Positions 32,439-40,385 of a stretch of DNA of 64,000 nucleotides are shown piece after piece. Made by a program: the position numbers and the translations under genes. The stretch's first letter is position 1. Each line of letters starts with the position of its first letter. The notes beneath the pieces are model-generated. The model saw only the letters and a list, made by a program, of their open reading frames with translations, did not search any database and was not told the origin of the DNA. The DNA is taken from NCBI GenBank assembly GCA_964589815.1, contig CAZPUR010000003.1, forward strand, positions 46,816-110,815. The letters run 5' to 3'. The stretch is from CAZPUR01 sp964589815. Lineage in GTDB: Bacteria > Patescibacteriota > Microgenomatia > UBA1400.

Positions 32439-33724
32439 ATCGCATTCTTCAGCCCATTATCAACGCCTTTAAGGTTTCCGAACTGAGAAAGAAAATTGTT
32501 TTTACCTTGCTAATGTTCATTGTTTTCAGGTTGACAGCCCATATTCCCGTTCCTGGAGTTGACCTGGAAGCTTTAAAAATGCTTTTTTCCCGTAATCAAT
32601 TTTTAGGCCTTTTAGATATTTTCTCTGGCGGTACTTTAACCAATTTTTCCATTATTGCCATCGGCCTTTCTCCCTATATTAACGCTTCCATTATTTTACA
32701 GCTTTTAACTATGGTTTTCCCCAAATTAGAAGAATTAAGTAAAGAGGGTGAATTAGGAAGAGAAAGAATTAATCAATACACTCGTTTTTTAACCATTCCT
32801 TTAGCTATTTTTCAGTCCGTGGGAATGATGGCGATTTTAAAAAAGCAGCAGATTTTTACCAGCTTAAATTTTCTCAATCTGGGTTTAATTGTGGTAACCA
32901 TGACCAGCGGTTGTTTATTTTTAATGTGGTTAGGAGAACTGATTACCCGTTATGGAATTGGTAACGGTATTTCTTTATTGATTTTTGGTGGGATTGTGGG
33001 TCGTCTACCGGTTTCTTTAGCGCAAACAGTTTCTTTAGTGGAAACAGTTAGTTTTTTTAATCTCTTGGTTTTTGTGGTTATGGCGATTGGGGTTATCGCC
33101 GCCATTTGTTTTGTCAATGAAGCCCAAAGGCAAATTACAGTTTCTTATGCCCGCAGGGTTCAGGGCCGAAAGATGTATGGCGGTTCCAGTACTCATCTGC
33201 CTTTAAGAGTAAATCAAGCAGGAGTTATTCCTATTATTTTTGCTGTTTCTTTGGTCTTGATTCCCAATATGCTGGCCACTTGGTTGCAGACCTTGCCTAA
33301 TCAAAAACTGGCCAATTTGGCCGTTTTTATGGCTCGGCTTTTTGATCCTCAAAGCCTTTTTTATAATCTTTTTTACTTTCTACTGGTAATTGCTTTTACT
33401 TATTTTTATACCGCCGTCACTTTTAATCCTGAAAAAATCGCCGAAGAAATTAAAAAACATGGCGGTTTTATTCCAGGCATTAGACCCGGCAAACCTACGG
33501 CCGAGTACCTGAATTATATTTTAACCCGGATCACTTTGGCTGGCGCAGTTTTTTTAGGTCTGGTGGCGATTTTACCTTCTCTAGCCCGAGTTTTAACCGG
33601 CGTCACCACCATGATGATTGGCGGCACTGGTATTTTAATCGTGGTTTCAGTCATTTTAGAAACCAGCAAATCTTTGGAAGCTCAACTTTTAATGAGAAAT
33701 TATGATGGATTTTTAAAGGAGTAA
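32435..33724 (+). CDS. secY: Preprotein translocase subunit SecY
   Basis: Channel subunit of the Sec translocon with ten membrane helices in 429 residues. Seen: FRLTAHIPVPGVDLEALK after helix 1, the plug-region LLDIFSGGTLTNFSIIAIGLSPYINASII, NGISLLIFGGIV, and the cytosolic loops YARRVQGRKMYGGSSTHLPLRVNQAGVIPIIFA and GGFIPGIRPGKPTAEYLNYI. It is followed by a 150-nt AT-rich repeat spacer before adk. Confidence 0.97.
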   Translation: MNRILQPIINAFKVSELRKKIVFTLLMFIVFRLTAHIPVPGVDLEALKMLFSRNQFLGLLDIFSGGTLTNFSIIAIGLSPYINASIILQLLTMVFPKLEELSKEGELGRERINQYTRFLTIPLAIFQSVGMMAILKKQQIFTSLNFLNLGLIVVTMTSGCLFLMWLGELITRYGIGNGISLLIFGGIVGRLPVSLAQTVSLVETVSFFNLLVFVVMAIGVIAAICFVNEAQRQITVSYARRVQGRKMYGGSSTHLPLRVNQAGVIPIIFAVSLVLIPNMLATWLQTLPNQKLANLAVFMARLFDPQSLFYNLFYFLLVIAFTYFYTAVTFNPEKIAEEIKKHGGFIPGIRPGKPTAEYLNYILTRITLAGAVFLGLVAILPSLARVLTGVTTMMIGGTGILIVVSVILETSKSLEAQLLMRNYDGFLKE

Positions 33725-33870
33725 ATTTTCAATTTTCAAATCCCAATTTTCATTGAATTTTCAAATCCCAATTTTCAAACTGCATTTAAAAAGATCAAAA
33801 AAGTTTGAGAATTAAAAAATTGTAAATTAATTATTCATTGTAAATTGAAAATTGTTAAATTGAAAATTAA
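33725..33870. repeat. AT-rich direct and inverted repeats between secY and adk
   Basis: CAATTTTCAAATCCCAATTTTCA is tandemly repeated at the left and TTGTAAATT/AATTGAAAATTGTTAAATTGAAAATT at the right, giving a long imperfect hairpin. No gene or promoter is evident within it. Confidence 0.75.
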
Positions 33871-33874
33871 AATT

Positions 33875-34465
33875 ATGTACATAATTTTCTACGGTCCTGA
33901 AGGTTCAGGTAAAACCACCCAGGCCAAATTGCTGGCCGAAAAATTAAACCTGCCTTATTTAGGTTCAGGCGATTTAGTCCGCCATTATGCTGCCCGGGAT
34001 AAAGGCATTATGGGTGATGTTTGCCGCGAAGCCTTATCCATCGGCCATTATGTGCCTGATTCAGAAATGTTTGTTTTATGGAAACAGCGTTTAAAAGAGT
34101 CGGATGTCCAAAGTGGTTGGATTTTAGATGGTTTCCCGCGCAACGACACTCAAGCAGATTTTTTAGATGATAAATTAGATAAATATGGAAAAAAAGTAGA
34201 TGCGGTTTTTTATATCAAAGTTAAGGAGAGTACTTCGATTAAACGTCTGACCAAACGCGGCCGCCGCAATCCGGATGGCAGTTTACATGATGATCCTAAA
34301 AAAGTCCGGGAGAGACTGCGGATTTATAAAAAGGGCGAAAAGGGTGTTTTAGATTTATATAAGAAAAGAGGCGTCTTGTATGCTATTGATGGCGAGCCCA
34401 GCATTGAGCAGATTCACAAAGAGGTTTTACAGAGGGTAGAAAAACTGACTCTGGCGTCATCCTGA
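33875..34465 (+). CDS. adk: Adenylate kinase
   Basis: Interconverts ATP + AMP and 2 ADP. P loop FYGPEGSGKTTQ at residues about 5-16, GSGDLVRHYAA AMP-binding helix, GWILDGFPRNDTQADFL, and the DDPKKVRERLRIYKK region. The lid is short with no zinc cysteines, and the usual G-R-x-D/E lid sequence is reduced. From ATG 33875 the protein is 196 residues; the longer frame from 33845 lies in repeat DNA. The stop is in a CATCCTGAGCGCAGCG hairpin. Confidence 0.93.
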   Translation: MYIIFYGPEGSGKTTQAKLLAEKLNLPYLGSGDLVRHYAARDKGIMGDVCREALSIGHYVPDSEMFVLWKQRLKESDVQSGWILDGFPRNDTQADFLDDKLDKYGKKVDAVFYIKVKESTSIKRLTKRGRRNPDGSLHDDPKKVRERLRIYKKGEKGVLDLYKKRGVLYAIDGEPSIEQIHKEVLQRVEKLTLASS

Positions 34466-34483
34466 GCGCAGCGTAGGATCTAT

Positions 34484-35182
34484 ATGAAAATTCTTAAAAA
34501 AAACTTACAAATCGCTATTGATGGATTAGTTGGCGCCGGCAAAAGTGTCGGCGCTCATCGTTTGGCCCAACGTTTAGGGATTTTGTATGTTTATACTGGC
34601 GCCATGTATCGGGCGACTGCTCTTTTAGGCATTCAAAACAACACTGATCTTAAAGACGAAGCCAAACTTATAGCTTTGTTAAAAAAAAGCACCATTAAAC
34701 TAATGCCTGCTTCCAAAAAAAGCCGGGTTTGCGATGTTTTTATTGACGCTAAGGACGTGACCGATGAACTCTTTTCTTCTCAAGTGAATTGGGGATCTTC
34801 AGTCGTAGGTCTTTTGCCCAGGGTAAGAAAATATTTGGTTAAACTTCAGCAGGAAATTGCTAAAGGTCAGGCAGTGGTCATGGAGGGCAGAGATATTACC
34901 ACCGTAGTTTTGCCCCAAGCTGACCTCAAAATTTTTCTGACAGCTGAGCTTAAAATTAGAGCCAAAAGAAGACTTAAAGACTTGCGCCAAAGAGGAGAAA
35001 AAAAGACCTTAGAACAAGTGATTGAGGAAACAGTTAAAAGAGATTACCAAGATTCGCACCGTCAAGCTGATCCCCTAAGAATTGTCAAAGGCGCTTGGGT
35101 TTTAGACACTAGCAACCTTACCATTGATCAAGAAGTAGATCTGATGATCAAACGCCTAAAAGCCAAGAAACTAGTTAGTTAG
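34484..35182 (+). CDS. cmk: Cytidylate kinase
   Basis: CMP/dCMP kinase. IAIDGLVGAGKSVGAHRLAQRLGILYVYTGAMYRATALL is the P loop plus CMP-binding start, VVMEGRDITTVVLPQADLKIFLTAELKIRAKRR is the classic block, and RDYQDSHRQADPLRI closes the lid. IDGLVGAGKS replaces the usual IDGPxGSGKS. It lies between adk and map in the spc region. Confidence 0.93.
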   Translation: MKILKKNLQIAIDGLVGAGKSVGAHRLAQRLGILYVYTGAMYRATALLGIQNNTDLKDEAKLIALLKKSTIKLMPASKKSRVCDVFIDAKDVTDELFSSQVNWGSSVVGLLPRVRKYLVKLQQEIAKGQAVVMEGRDITTVVLPQADLKIFLTAELKIRAKRRLKDLRQRGEKKTLEQVIEETVKRDYQDSHRQADPLRIVKGAWVLDTSNLTIDQEVDLMIKRLKAKKLVS

Positions 35183-35183
35183 C

Positions 35184-35984
35184 ATGAAAATTCCTATAAA
35201 AACTCCTCAGCAAATTCAAATTATGAAGCAAGGTGGCTATAAGCTGGGTCGGATTTTAGGTCAGCTAGTTAAAATGGCCCAGCCTGGAGTTAACCTTTTA
35301 GATATTGAAAAAAAAGCGATGGTTTTAATTAAAAAAACTGGAGGAGAAGCTGGATTTGCCCGGGTACCTAATTATCATTGGGCCACTTGCCTTAATATTA
35401 ATGAGGAAATTGTTCATGGTGTTCCTAAAGATTATTTACTTAAAAGCGGTGATGTTTTAAATATAGACATTGGTTTATATTACCGAGGCTTTAATACAGA
35501 TATGAGCAGTACCATTTATATAAAAAATCCTCGTCATCCTGAACTCGTTTCAAGATCTATAAAAAAATTCCTTTCTACTGGTAAAAAAGCTCTCCAAGAA
35601 GCTATCAAACAAGCTCAACCTGGCAATCGGGTCGGTCATATTTCCCAAAAAATTCAAGAGATTATAGAAGGAGCTGGTTATTCTTGCGCCCGTACTCTTA
35701 CTGGCCATGGAATTGGCAAACAATTGCATCAGCCGCCTTCGATTCCCTGTTTTCTTAGGGATTCAATAGAAGAAACGCCCATTTTAAAAGAAAAAATGGC
35801 TCTGGCAATTGAGGTGATTTATTGTCTGGGAAAACCAGAGTTAGTGATTGATCCTCAAGATAGATGGACAATTAGAACCAAAGATGGTCGGTTAACGGCA
35901 GTTTTTGAAAAAACTATCGCTGTAACTGAAAAAGGGCCAGTAATTATCACTCCGTTTGAGGGAAAAGAGTCCCATAATATTTAA
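35184..35984 (+). CDS. map: Methionine aminopeptidase
   Basis: Removes initiator methionine from nascent proteins. Type I MetAP with NEEIVHGVP (His), the metal ligands in DVLNIDIGLYYRGFNTDMSSTIYI (two Asp), TGHGIGKQLHQPPSIPC (His) and the late Glu ligands in ALAIEVIYCLG and AVFEKTIAV. The classical D-x-x-x-x-D spacing is kept, with 266 residues. Start 1 nt after the cmk stop. Confidence 0.95.
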   Translation: MKIPIKTPQQIQIMKQGGYKLGRILGQLVKMAQPGVNLLDIEKKAMVLIKKTGGEAGFARVPNYHWATCLNINEEIVHGVPKDYLLKSGDVLNIDIGLYYRGFNTDMSSTIYIKNPRHPELVSRSIKKFLSTGKKALQEAIKQAQPGNRVGHISQKIQEIIEGAGYSCARTLTGHGIGKQLHQPPSIPCFLRDSIEETPILKEKMALAIEVIYCLGKPELVIDPQDRWTIRTKDGRLTAVFEKTIAVTEKGPVIITPFEGKESHNI

Positions 35985-36021
35985 CAGAAGGTAGAGTTGG
36001 GATATAATATATTTTATTATT

Positions 36022-36491
36022 ATGGAAGAAAAGATAAAAATAAGGAGTTCCCTTACTCTTCATGCTCCAGAAGGTAACGTAAAAACAGTTCCTATAAGAG
36101 AAGGGGGTTTAAAATGGTTGGCCCAAGCAGCTGATAAGAGGATGCAAAGATTGCGTGATGAGGGGGCAACTCCTGAAAGCAATCCTTTTTAGAAGATTTA
36201 AATAGCCTTATACATGTAAGTGGGCAGCCGTTTCCTTTGGAACCACTTGAACCCTCAGGGGAAGAGATATTTGTAGAGAAAGCAGTAAATATTGTTGGTG
36301 AAGTAATGGCAGTAATAGAATCAGTTGATGATTCAACTCTTCCTAAATGGCAAAGAGCGCTTTTAAAAACACCAGAAGGAGAAGAGCAACTTCGAGACTT
36401 AAAAATTCAGGCTTTTGACCAGATGGCTAGTTTAATTAGAGAGGGTCTTGGGCTTAGTGAAGGAGAGAGTATTTTGGAGCTGTTGGATTAA
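36022..36491 (+). pseudogene. Frameshifted hypothetical gene between map and infA
   Basis: A 56-codon ORF (36022-36192, MEEKIKIRSSLTLHAPEGN...) stops at TAG inside CCTTTTTAG. The next frame continues without interruption through LEDLNSLIHVSGQPFPLEPLEPSGEEIFVEKAVN... to 36491. Joining them by one base at the T5 run gives an acidic protein of about 155 residues. I do not recognise the family. The downstream half alone lacks a good start (TTG 36237). This could be a recent frameshift mutation, an assembly error at a homopolymer or, less likely, programmed slippage. A TATAAT lies just upstream (36003-36008). Confidence 0.55.
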
Positions 36492-36561
36492 GACTAATTA
36501 TATTCAAGCTATCAGGCTAGACAATTAGAGCCACTTCTGATAAAATAACCCTGTTATTATA

Positions 36562-36590
36562 AACCATCGCTATTATGGTGATGGTTGTTT
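36562..36590 (+). terminator. Terminator-like hairpin upstream of infA
   Basis: AACCATCGC pairs with GTGATGGTT (one G-U) around a 7-nt loop, followed by GTTTAGTTTT. It probably ends transcription of the map/hypothetical unit before the infA promoter. Confidence 0.55.
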
Positions 36591-36598
36591 AGTTTTGC

Positions 36599-36627
36599 TT
36601 GTTAACAGGCTAATTTTTTGCTAAAAT
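36599..36627 (+). promoter_or_regulatory. Promoter of infA
   Basis: TTGTTA (36599-36604), 17-nt spacer, TAAAAT (36622-36627). The ATG of infA is 11 nt after the -10, giving a 5' leader of only about 5 nt. Confidence 0.6.
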
Positions 36628-36638
36628 AGTTTCAATTT

Positions 36639-36857
36639 ATGTCACAACCCAAAGGAGAAGTAGTTGAAGGCGAAGTTTTAGAAGCTTTGCCTAATGCTAT
36701 GTTTCGGGTTAAAACGACCGAAGGACAATTGTTGCTTTGTACTTTATCAGGCAAAATGAGAATTAATCGGATTCGGGTTTTGCCTGGAGATCAAGTCAAG
36801 CTGGAAACTACTCCTTATGATGAAACTAGGGGTAGAATTGTTTATAGAACCAAGTAA
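36639..36857 (+). CDS. infA: Translation initiation factor IF-1
   Basis: 72-residue OB-fold factor that blocks the A site during initiation. KGEVVEGEVLEALPNAMFRVKTTEGQLLLCTLSGKMRINRIRVLPGDQVKLETTPYDETRGRIVYR is a clear IF-1, though it has VKTTEGQ and TLSGKMR in place of the usual V-x-LENG and H-ISGKMR. It has its own promoter and a near-leaderless transcript, and no SD. Confidence 0.95.
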   Translation: MSQPKGEVVEGEVLEALPNAMFRVKTTEGQLLLCTLSGKMRINRIRVLPGDQVKLETTPYDETRGRIVYRTK

Positions 36858-36859
36858 AT

Positions 36860-36989
36860 ATAGTTATTAAGTGGTTGATTAGCTCGCAACGCTCGCGTTA
36901 ATTAGGTAGTTAATCCTATCAATCAACATGATCCGCCAGCTGGCGGAGAATAAATTAACTATCAATAAACAACTTAATCAACTAAAAAA
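36860..36989. repeat. Family A inverted-repeat element before rpmJ
   Basis: Left arm TATTAAGTGGTTGATTA with the small hairpin TCGCAACGCTCGCG, then the 75-bp core (36915-36989) identical to the element before rplE, including CCGCCAGCTGGCGG. It ends 2 nt before the rpmJ ATG. Confidence 0.9.
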
Positions 36990-36991
36990 TC

Positions 36992-37105
36992 ATGAAAGTC
37001 AAAGCCTCAGTTAAAAAACGATGTAAAAAATGTAAGGTAGTAAAGCGCCGCGGCCGCATTTATATTGTTTGTAGTAATAAGCGCCATAAGCAAAGACAAG
37101 GATAA
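36992..37105 (+). CDS. rpmJ: Ribosomal protein L36
   Basis: 37-residue zinc-binding 50S protein: MKVKASVKKRCKKCKVVK then RRGRIYIVCSNKRHKQRQG, with the C-x2-C-x12-C-x4-H zinc set complete. The ATG has no SD and follows a family A repeat. Order infA-rpmJ-rpsM is canonical. Confidence 0.96.
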   Translation: MKVKASVKKRCKKCKVVKRRGRIYIVCSNKRHKQRQG

Positions 37106-37107
37106 AA

Positions 37108-37201
37108 AAGAGAAATAAGAAATAAGTTCATTAAGTTATTAAGTTAATAGTAAAAGAAAAAAATTACTAATAACCAATAACCTGTTGAACCAATAACTAA
37201 T
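37108..37201. repeat. Start-proximal repeat before rpsM (family B, copy 3)
   Basis: AAATAAGTTCATTAAGTTATTAAGTTAATAGTAA, A-rich centre, ATTACTAATAACCAATAACCTGTTGAACCAATAACTAAT. It ends at the TTG start of rpsM, as copy 2 does for rplF. Confidence 0.85.
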
Positions 37202-37621
37202 TTGCCTAGAATATCCGGGGTTAACTTACCAGAACAGAAAAAAATAAAAATTGCTTTACAAAGCATTTATGGTATTGGTAAAAAAAATAGTTTTTTAGTT
37301 CTTAATCAAGCCCAAATAGACCCGGAGAAAAGAACTGAAGATTTAAATGATCAAGATATGGTGAGATTGCAAAAAGCGGTCGAAGCCATTCCTATGGAGG
37401 GAGCTTTAAGGAAAGTGGTCATGGAGAATATTAAACGGCTTAAACAAATAAATACTTATCGAGGTTTAAGACATGTGGCCAACCTGCCGGTTCGAGGACA
37501 AAGGACTCGTGTTAACGCTAGAACCAAAAGGGGCAAAAGAGTTACTGTGGGAGCGATGAAAAAAGAATTAGCCCAAAAACTAGAAGGAGCCCGGAAAATT
37601 AAAGGCCAGGAGGAGAAATAA
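37202..37621 (+). CDS. rpsM: Ribosomal protein S13
   Basis: 30S head protein bridging to the 50S subunit. PRISGVNLPEQKKIKIALQSIYGIGKKNS and the C-terminal RGLRHVANLPVRGQRTRVNARTKRGKR are diagnostic. It starts with TTG at a family B repeat boundary. The stop overlaps rpsK by 1 nt (TAATG). Confidence 0.96.
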   Translation: MPRISGVNLPEQKKIKIALQSIYGIGKKNSFLVLNQAQIDPEKRTEDLNDQDMVRLQKAVEAIPMEGALRKVVMENIKRLKQINTYRGLRHVANLPVRGQRTRVNARTKRGKRVTVGAMKKELAQKLEGARKIKGQEEK

Positions 37622-37983
37622 TGGAAAGAAAAGCTAGAATTGAGAAAGGCAGAATTTATATCAATGCTACTTTTAACAACACTTTAATCACGGTGACTGA
37701 TGATAAAGGGAATACCATTGTTTGGGGTTCAGCAGGAACGGCTGGTTTTAAAGGAGCGAGAAAATCAACTCCTTTTGCCGCCATTAGTGCCATAGAAAAA
37801 GTTATCAAAAAAGCCACCAGCGCTGGTCTAAATCAAGCCCAGTGCTTTATTAAAGGGCCAGGTTCGGGAAGAGATGCAGCCTTAAGGGTTTTAAGAGGCA
37901 GCGGTATCAGAATTTCTATGATTGCCGATGTTACTCCTATTCCTCATAATGGCTGCCGACCTAAGAAAAGGAGAAGGGTCTAA
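37621..37983 (+). CDS. rpsK: Ribosomal protein S11
   Basis: 30S platform protein, 120 residues. GRIYINATFNNTLITVTDDKGNTIVWGSAGTAGFKGARKSTPFAA and GPGSGRDAALRVLRGSGIRISMIADVTPIPHNGCRPKKRRRV are textbook. Coupled to both neighbours by 1-nt overlaps. Confidence 0.98.
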   Translation: MERKARIEKGRIYINATFNNTLITVTDDKGNTIVWGSAGTAGFKGARKSTPFAAISAIEKVIKKATSAGLNQAQCFIKGPGSGRDAALRVLRGSGIRISMIADVTPIPHNGCRPKKRRRV

Positions 37984-38603
37984 TGGCTAAATATACAGAC
38001 GCAAAATGTAGACTTTGTCGCCGCGAAGGCGAAAAATTGTTCTTAAAAGGCGAACGTTGTTATTCTACCAAGTGCCCGATTGAAAAAAAAGGAGCGGTAT
38101 CCCCAGGAGTTCACGGTCCTAGAAGAAGGGGTAAAGTTTCAGAATACGGTCTTCAATTAAGAGAAAAACAGAAGGCCAAAAGAACTTATGGGATTTTAGA
38201 AAGACAATTTAAAAATTATTTTAAAAAATCCTCTACTCAGAAAAAAGATACTGGTTTGAGATTACTACAGCTGTTGGAGACTAGGTTGGATAATGTGGTG
38301 TTTCGGGGCGGGTTGCTTTTTTCTCGCTCTTCGGCTCGGCAGGTAATCCGTCATGGTTTTTGTTTGGTAGATGGTAAAAAAGTAGATATACCTAGTTTCT
38401 CAGCTAAGCCAAGCCAGATAGTTAGCTTGAACTCCAAAGGATTAAAAATTAAAGAGGTCAAAAGCGCTTTGGCCGCTAAAATTGATATTCCTAAATGGTT
38501 AAAAAGAAAAGCCGCTCTGGTTAAAGTTGAGCGCCTGCCAGAAAGAGAAGAAATGGAAAAAAATATTAATGAACAATTAATTATTGAGTTTTATTCTCGA
38601 TAA
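37983..38603 (+). CDS. rpsD: Ribosomal protein S4 (zinc-binding form)
   Basis: Primary 16S-binding protein. The N-terminal zinc knuckle CRLCRREGEKLFLKGERCYSTKC has four cysteines (C+ form). SPGVHGPRRRGKVSEYGLQLREKQKAKRTYGI and the S4 domain LETRLDNVVFRGGLLFSRSSARQVIRHGFCLVDGKKVDIPSF follow. 206 residues. Confidence 0.97.
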   Translation: MAKYTDAKCRLCRREGEKLFLKGERCYSTKCPIEKKGAVSPGVHGPRRRGKVSEYGLQLREKQKAKRTYGILERQFKNYFKKSSTQKKDTGLRLLQLLETRLDNVVFRGGLLFSRSSARQVIRHGFCLVDGKKVDIPSFSAKPSQIVSLNSKGLKIKEVKSALAAKIDIPKWLKRKAALVKVERLPEREEMEKNINEQLIIEFYSR

Positions 38604-38619
38604 AAAGAAGGAGGTTTAA

Positions 38620-39537
38620 ATGTTAAAACCCACTTTTAAAATTACTGCTCTCAAAAAAAAGAAAGATTACGGCAAGTTTGTTTTGGAACCCTTGCCTCAA
38701 GGTTATGGTGATACCCTCGGCAATTCTTTACGTCGTTGTCTTTTAGGTAGTTTGCCCGGAGCCGCCATTACTCGAGTTAAAATCGATGGTATCCGTCACC
38801 AGTTTTCCACCTTGCCTGGTTTGAAAGAAGACATGGTGGAGTTGATTTTAAACTTAAAACAGGTGAAGGTAATTTATCAAGGCAAGAAAGAAGTTAAAGC
38901 CATCCTCGAAACCAAAGGTTCAAAGGTAATTAAGGCTGGCGATATTAAAGCTCCGCCTGAGGTAGAAATTATCAATAAAGACCTATATTTAGCTACTTTA
39001 ACAGACAGCAAGTCAAAATTAAAAATAAGCCTATGGGTTAGTTCTGGATTTGGTTATTCACCGGCGGAGGAAAGAAAATCAAGCACTTTAGGGATTATTC
39101 CGGTTGATGCCAGTTTTTCCCCGGTTTTGAGGGTTAATTACAATGTTAAACCGACTCGTCTTGGCCGCCGGACTGACCTTGATAAGCTAATTTTTGAAAT
39201 CTGGACTGACAGCAGCGCTAAACCAAAAGAAATTTTAGAATACGGCGCTAAAGTTTTGGTTAAGTTCTTTAGGCAGATTTACAAACCAGTATTTGCCGCC
39301 AAAGAGAAAAAGAAAGAAGTTAAAGATGAAAATAATGAACTGATGAATTTGACGGTGGAAGAATTAGATTTGCCTACCAGAATTGCCAACGCTTTGCGTC
39401 GGGGTGGTTTTGGCACAGTTAAGGGTTTAGTCAAAGTGAAAAAGGATGACATTGCCAAAGTTAAAAACTTAGGTAAAAAATCCATTGATATCATTTATCA
39501 GAAGTTGGCTAAAAAAGGAGTAGGGGTTAAATTATGA
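38620..39537 (+). CDS. rpoA: RNA polymerase alpha subunit
   Basis: Assembly platform of RNA polymerase. NTD: KFVLEPLPQGYGDTLGNSLRRCLLGSLPGAAITRVKIDGIRHQFSTLPGLKEDMVELILNLKQ. CTD: LDLPTRIANALRRGGFGTVKGLVKVKKDDIAKVKNLGKKSIDIIYQKLAKKG, which keeps the helix-hairpin-helix that contacts UP elements. An AAGGAGG SD lies 6 nt before the ATG. 305 residues. Confidence 0.97.
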   Translation: MLKPTFKITALKKKKDYGKFVLEPLPQGYGDTLGNSLRRCLLGSLPGAAITRVKIDGIRHQFSTLPGLKEDMVELILNLKQVKVIYQGKKEVKAILETKGSKVIKAGDIKAPPEVEIINKDLYLATLTDSKSKLKISLWVSSGFGYSPAEERKSSTLGIIPVDASFSPVLRVNYNVKPTRLGRRTDLDKLIFEIWTDSSAKPKEILEYGAKVLVKFFRQIYKPVFAAKEKKKEVKDENNELMNLTVEELDLPTRIANALRRGGFGTVKGLVKVKKDDIAKVKNLGKKSIDIIYQKLAKKGVGVKL

Positions 39538-39935
39538 GACATCGGAAAAAGATGAAAAAATTAAATCGTAATACTAAGCAAAGAAAAGCCTTATTCAAAA
39601 ACTTAATTAGGGCTTTAGTTATCCATGAAGAAATCAAGACCACTTTACCTAAAGCTAAAGCAGTTAAAAGGCTAGTTGATAAGCTGGTCACTAGGGCCAA
39701 AGCAGGTAGCTTGCATGCCAGAAGGCAAATTATGGCTTTTTTACCGGATAAAAAAGCAGTTAATAAATTATTTGATGAAATCACCTTGCGTTTTAAAAAA
39801 AGAAGCAGCGGTTTTACCCGTTTTGTTCGTTTGGGCAAAAGACGAGGTGATGATGCCATGATGGTGAAATTGTCCTGGGTGGAAAAAAATAAAGTAGGAG
39901 AGATAGAGAAGGTAGAGAAAAGTAGAAAAGGGTAG
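39534..39935 (+). CDS. rplQ: Ribosomal protein L17
   Basis: 50S tunnel-exit protein. MRHRKKMKKLNRNTKQRKALFKNLIRALVIHEEIKTTLPKAKAVKRLVDKLVTRAK is the defining N-terminal part and FTRFVRLGKRRGDDAMMVKLSWV the end. It overlaps rpoA by 4 nt and ends 2 nt before the twin-hairpin element preceding rplM. Confidence 0.97.
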   Translation: MRHRKKMKKLNRNTKQRKALFKNLIRALVIHEEIKTTLPKAKAVKRLVDKLVTRAKAGSLHARRQIMAFLPDKKAVNKLFDEITLRFKKRSSGFTRFVRLGKRRGDDAMMVKLSWVEKNKVGEIEKVEKSRKG

Positions 39936-39937
39936 AA

Positions 39938-39967
39938 TCAGCCAGAGGCTGATCGTCCTTTGGACGA
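39938..39967. repeat. Twin-hairpin element before rplM
   Basis: Two adjacent 6-bp hairpins, TCAGCC-AGA-GGCTGA and TCGTCC-TTT-GGACGA, ending 1 nt before the rplM ATG. The same pair precedes recA (50773-50802); the second hairpin alone is found at the end of rplW (24327-24341). Confidence 0.85.
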
Positions 39968-39968
39968 A

Positions 39969-40382
39969 ATGAAAACAAAAATTACCAGAGCCAAAGACAT
40001 CAAAAGAAGTTGGCACTTAGTTGATCTTGAAGGTCAAATTTTAGGCAGGCAGGCCAGTAAAATAGCTCAACTTTTGATGGGTAAAAACAAAGTTTATTAT
40101 ACGGCTGCTTTGGATTGCGGTGACTATGTGGTAGCTATTAACGCCGCCAAGATCCAAGTCACTGGTAGAAAAAACCAGCAGAAAATGTATTTCCGCCATT
40201 CAGGTTATCCTGGGGGTTTGAAAAAATTGACTTTTAGCCAGCTTTTAAAGAAAGATCCCAGAAAAATTATTGAATTGGCGGTCAAAAATATGCTGTCCAA
40301 AAATAAACTGCGGGACCCGCGTTTAGCTCGGCTCAAAGTTTTTCCTGGCCCAGAACATGATTATAAGGATAAATTTAAATAA
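39969..40382 (+). CDS. rplM: Ribosomal protein L13
   Basis: Early-assembly 50S protein. RSWHLVDLEGQILGRQASKIAQLLMGKNKVYYTAALDCGDYVVAINAAKIQVTGRKNQQKMYFRHSGYPGGLKK is conserved. ATG 39969 is preferred over TTG 39960, which lies inside the twin hairpin. 137 residues; rpsI follows in the usual L13-S9 pair. Confidence 0.96.
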   Translation: MKTKITRAKDIKRSWHLVDLEGQILGRQASKIAQLLMGKNKVYYTAALDCGDYVVAINAAKIQVTGRKNQQKMYFRHSGYPGGLKKLTFSQLLKKDPRKIIELAVKNMLSKNKLRDPRLARLKVFPGPEHDYKDKFK

Positions 40383-40385
40383 ATT

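Noticed and set aside
36183..36195. Programmed -1 frameshift at CCTTTTTAG
   Set aside because: The P-site codon CCT cannot re-pair in the -1 frame and no stimulatory stem is evident; mutation or sequencing error is more likely.
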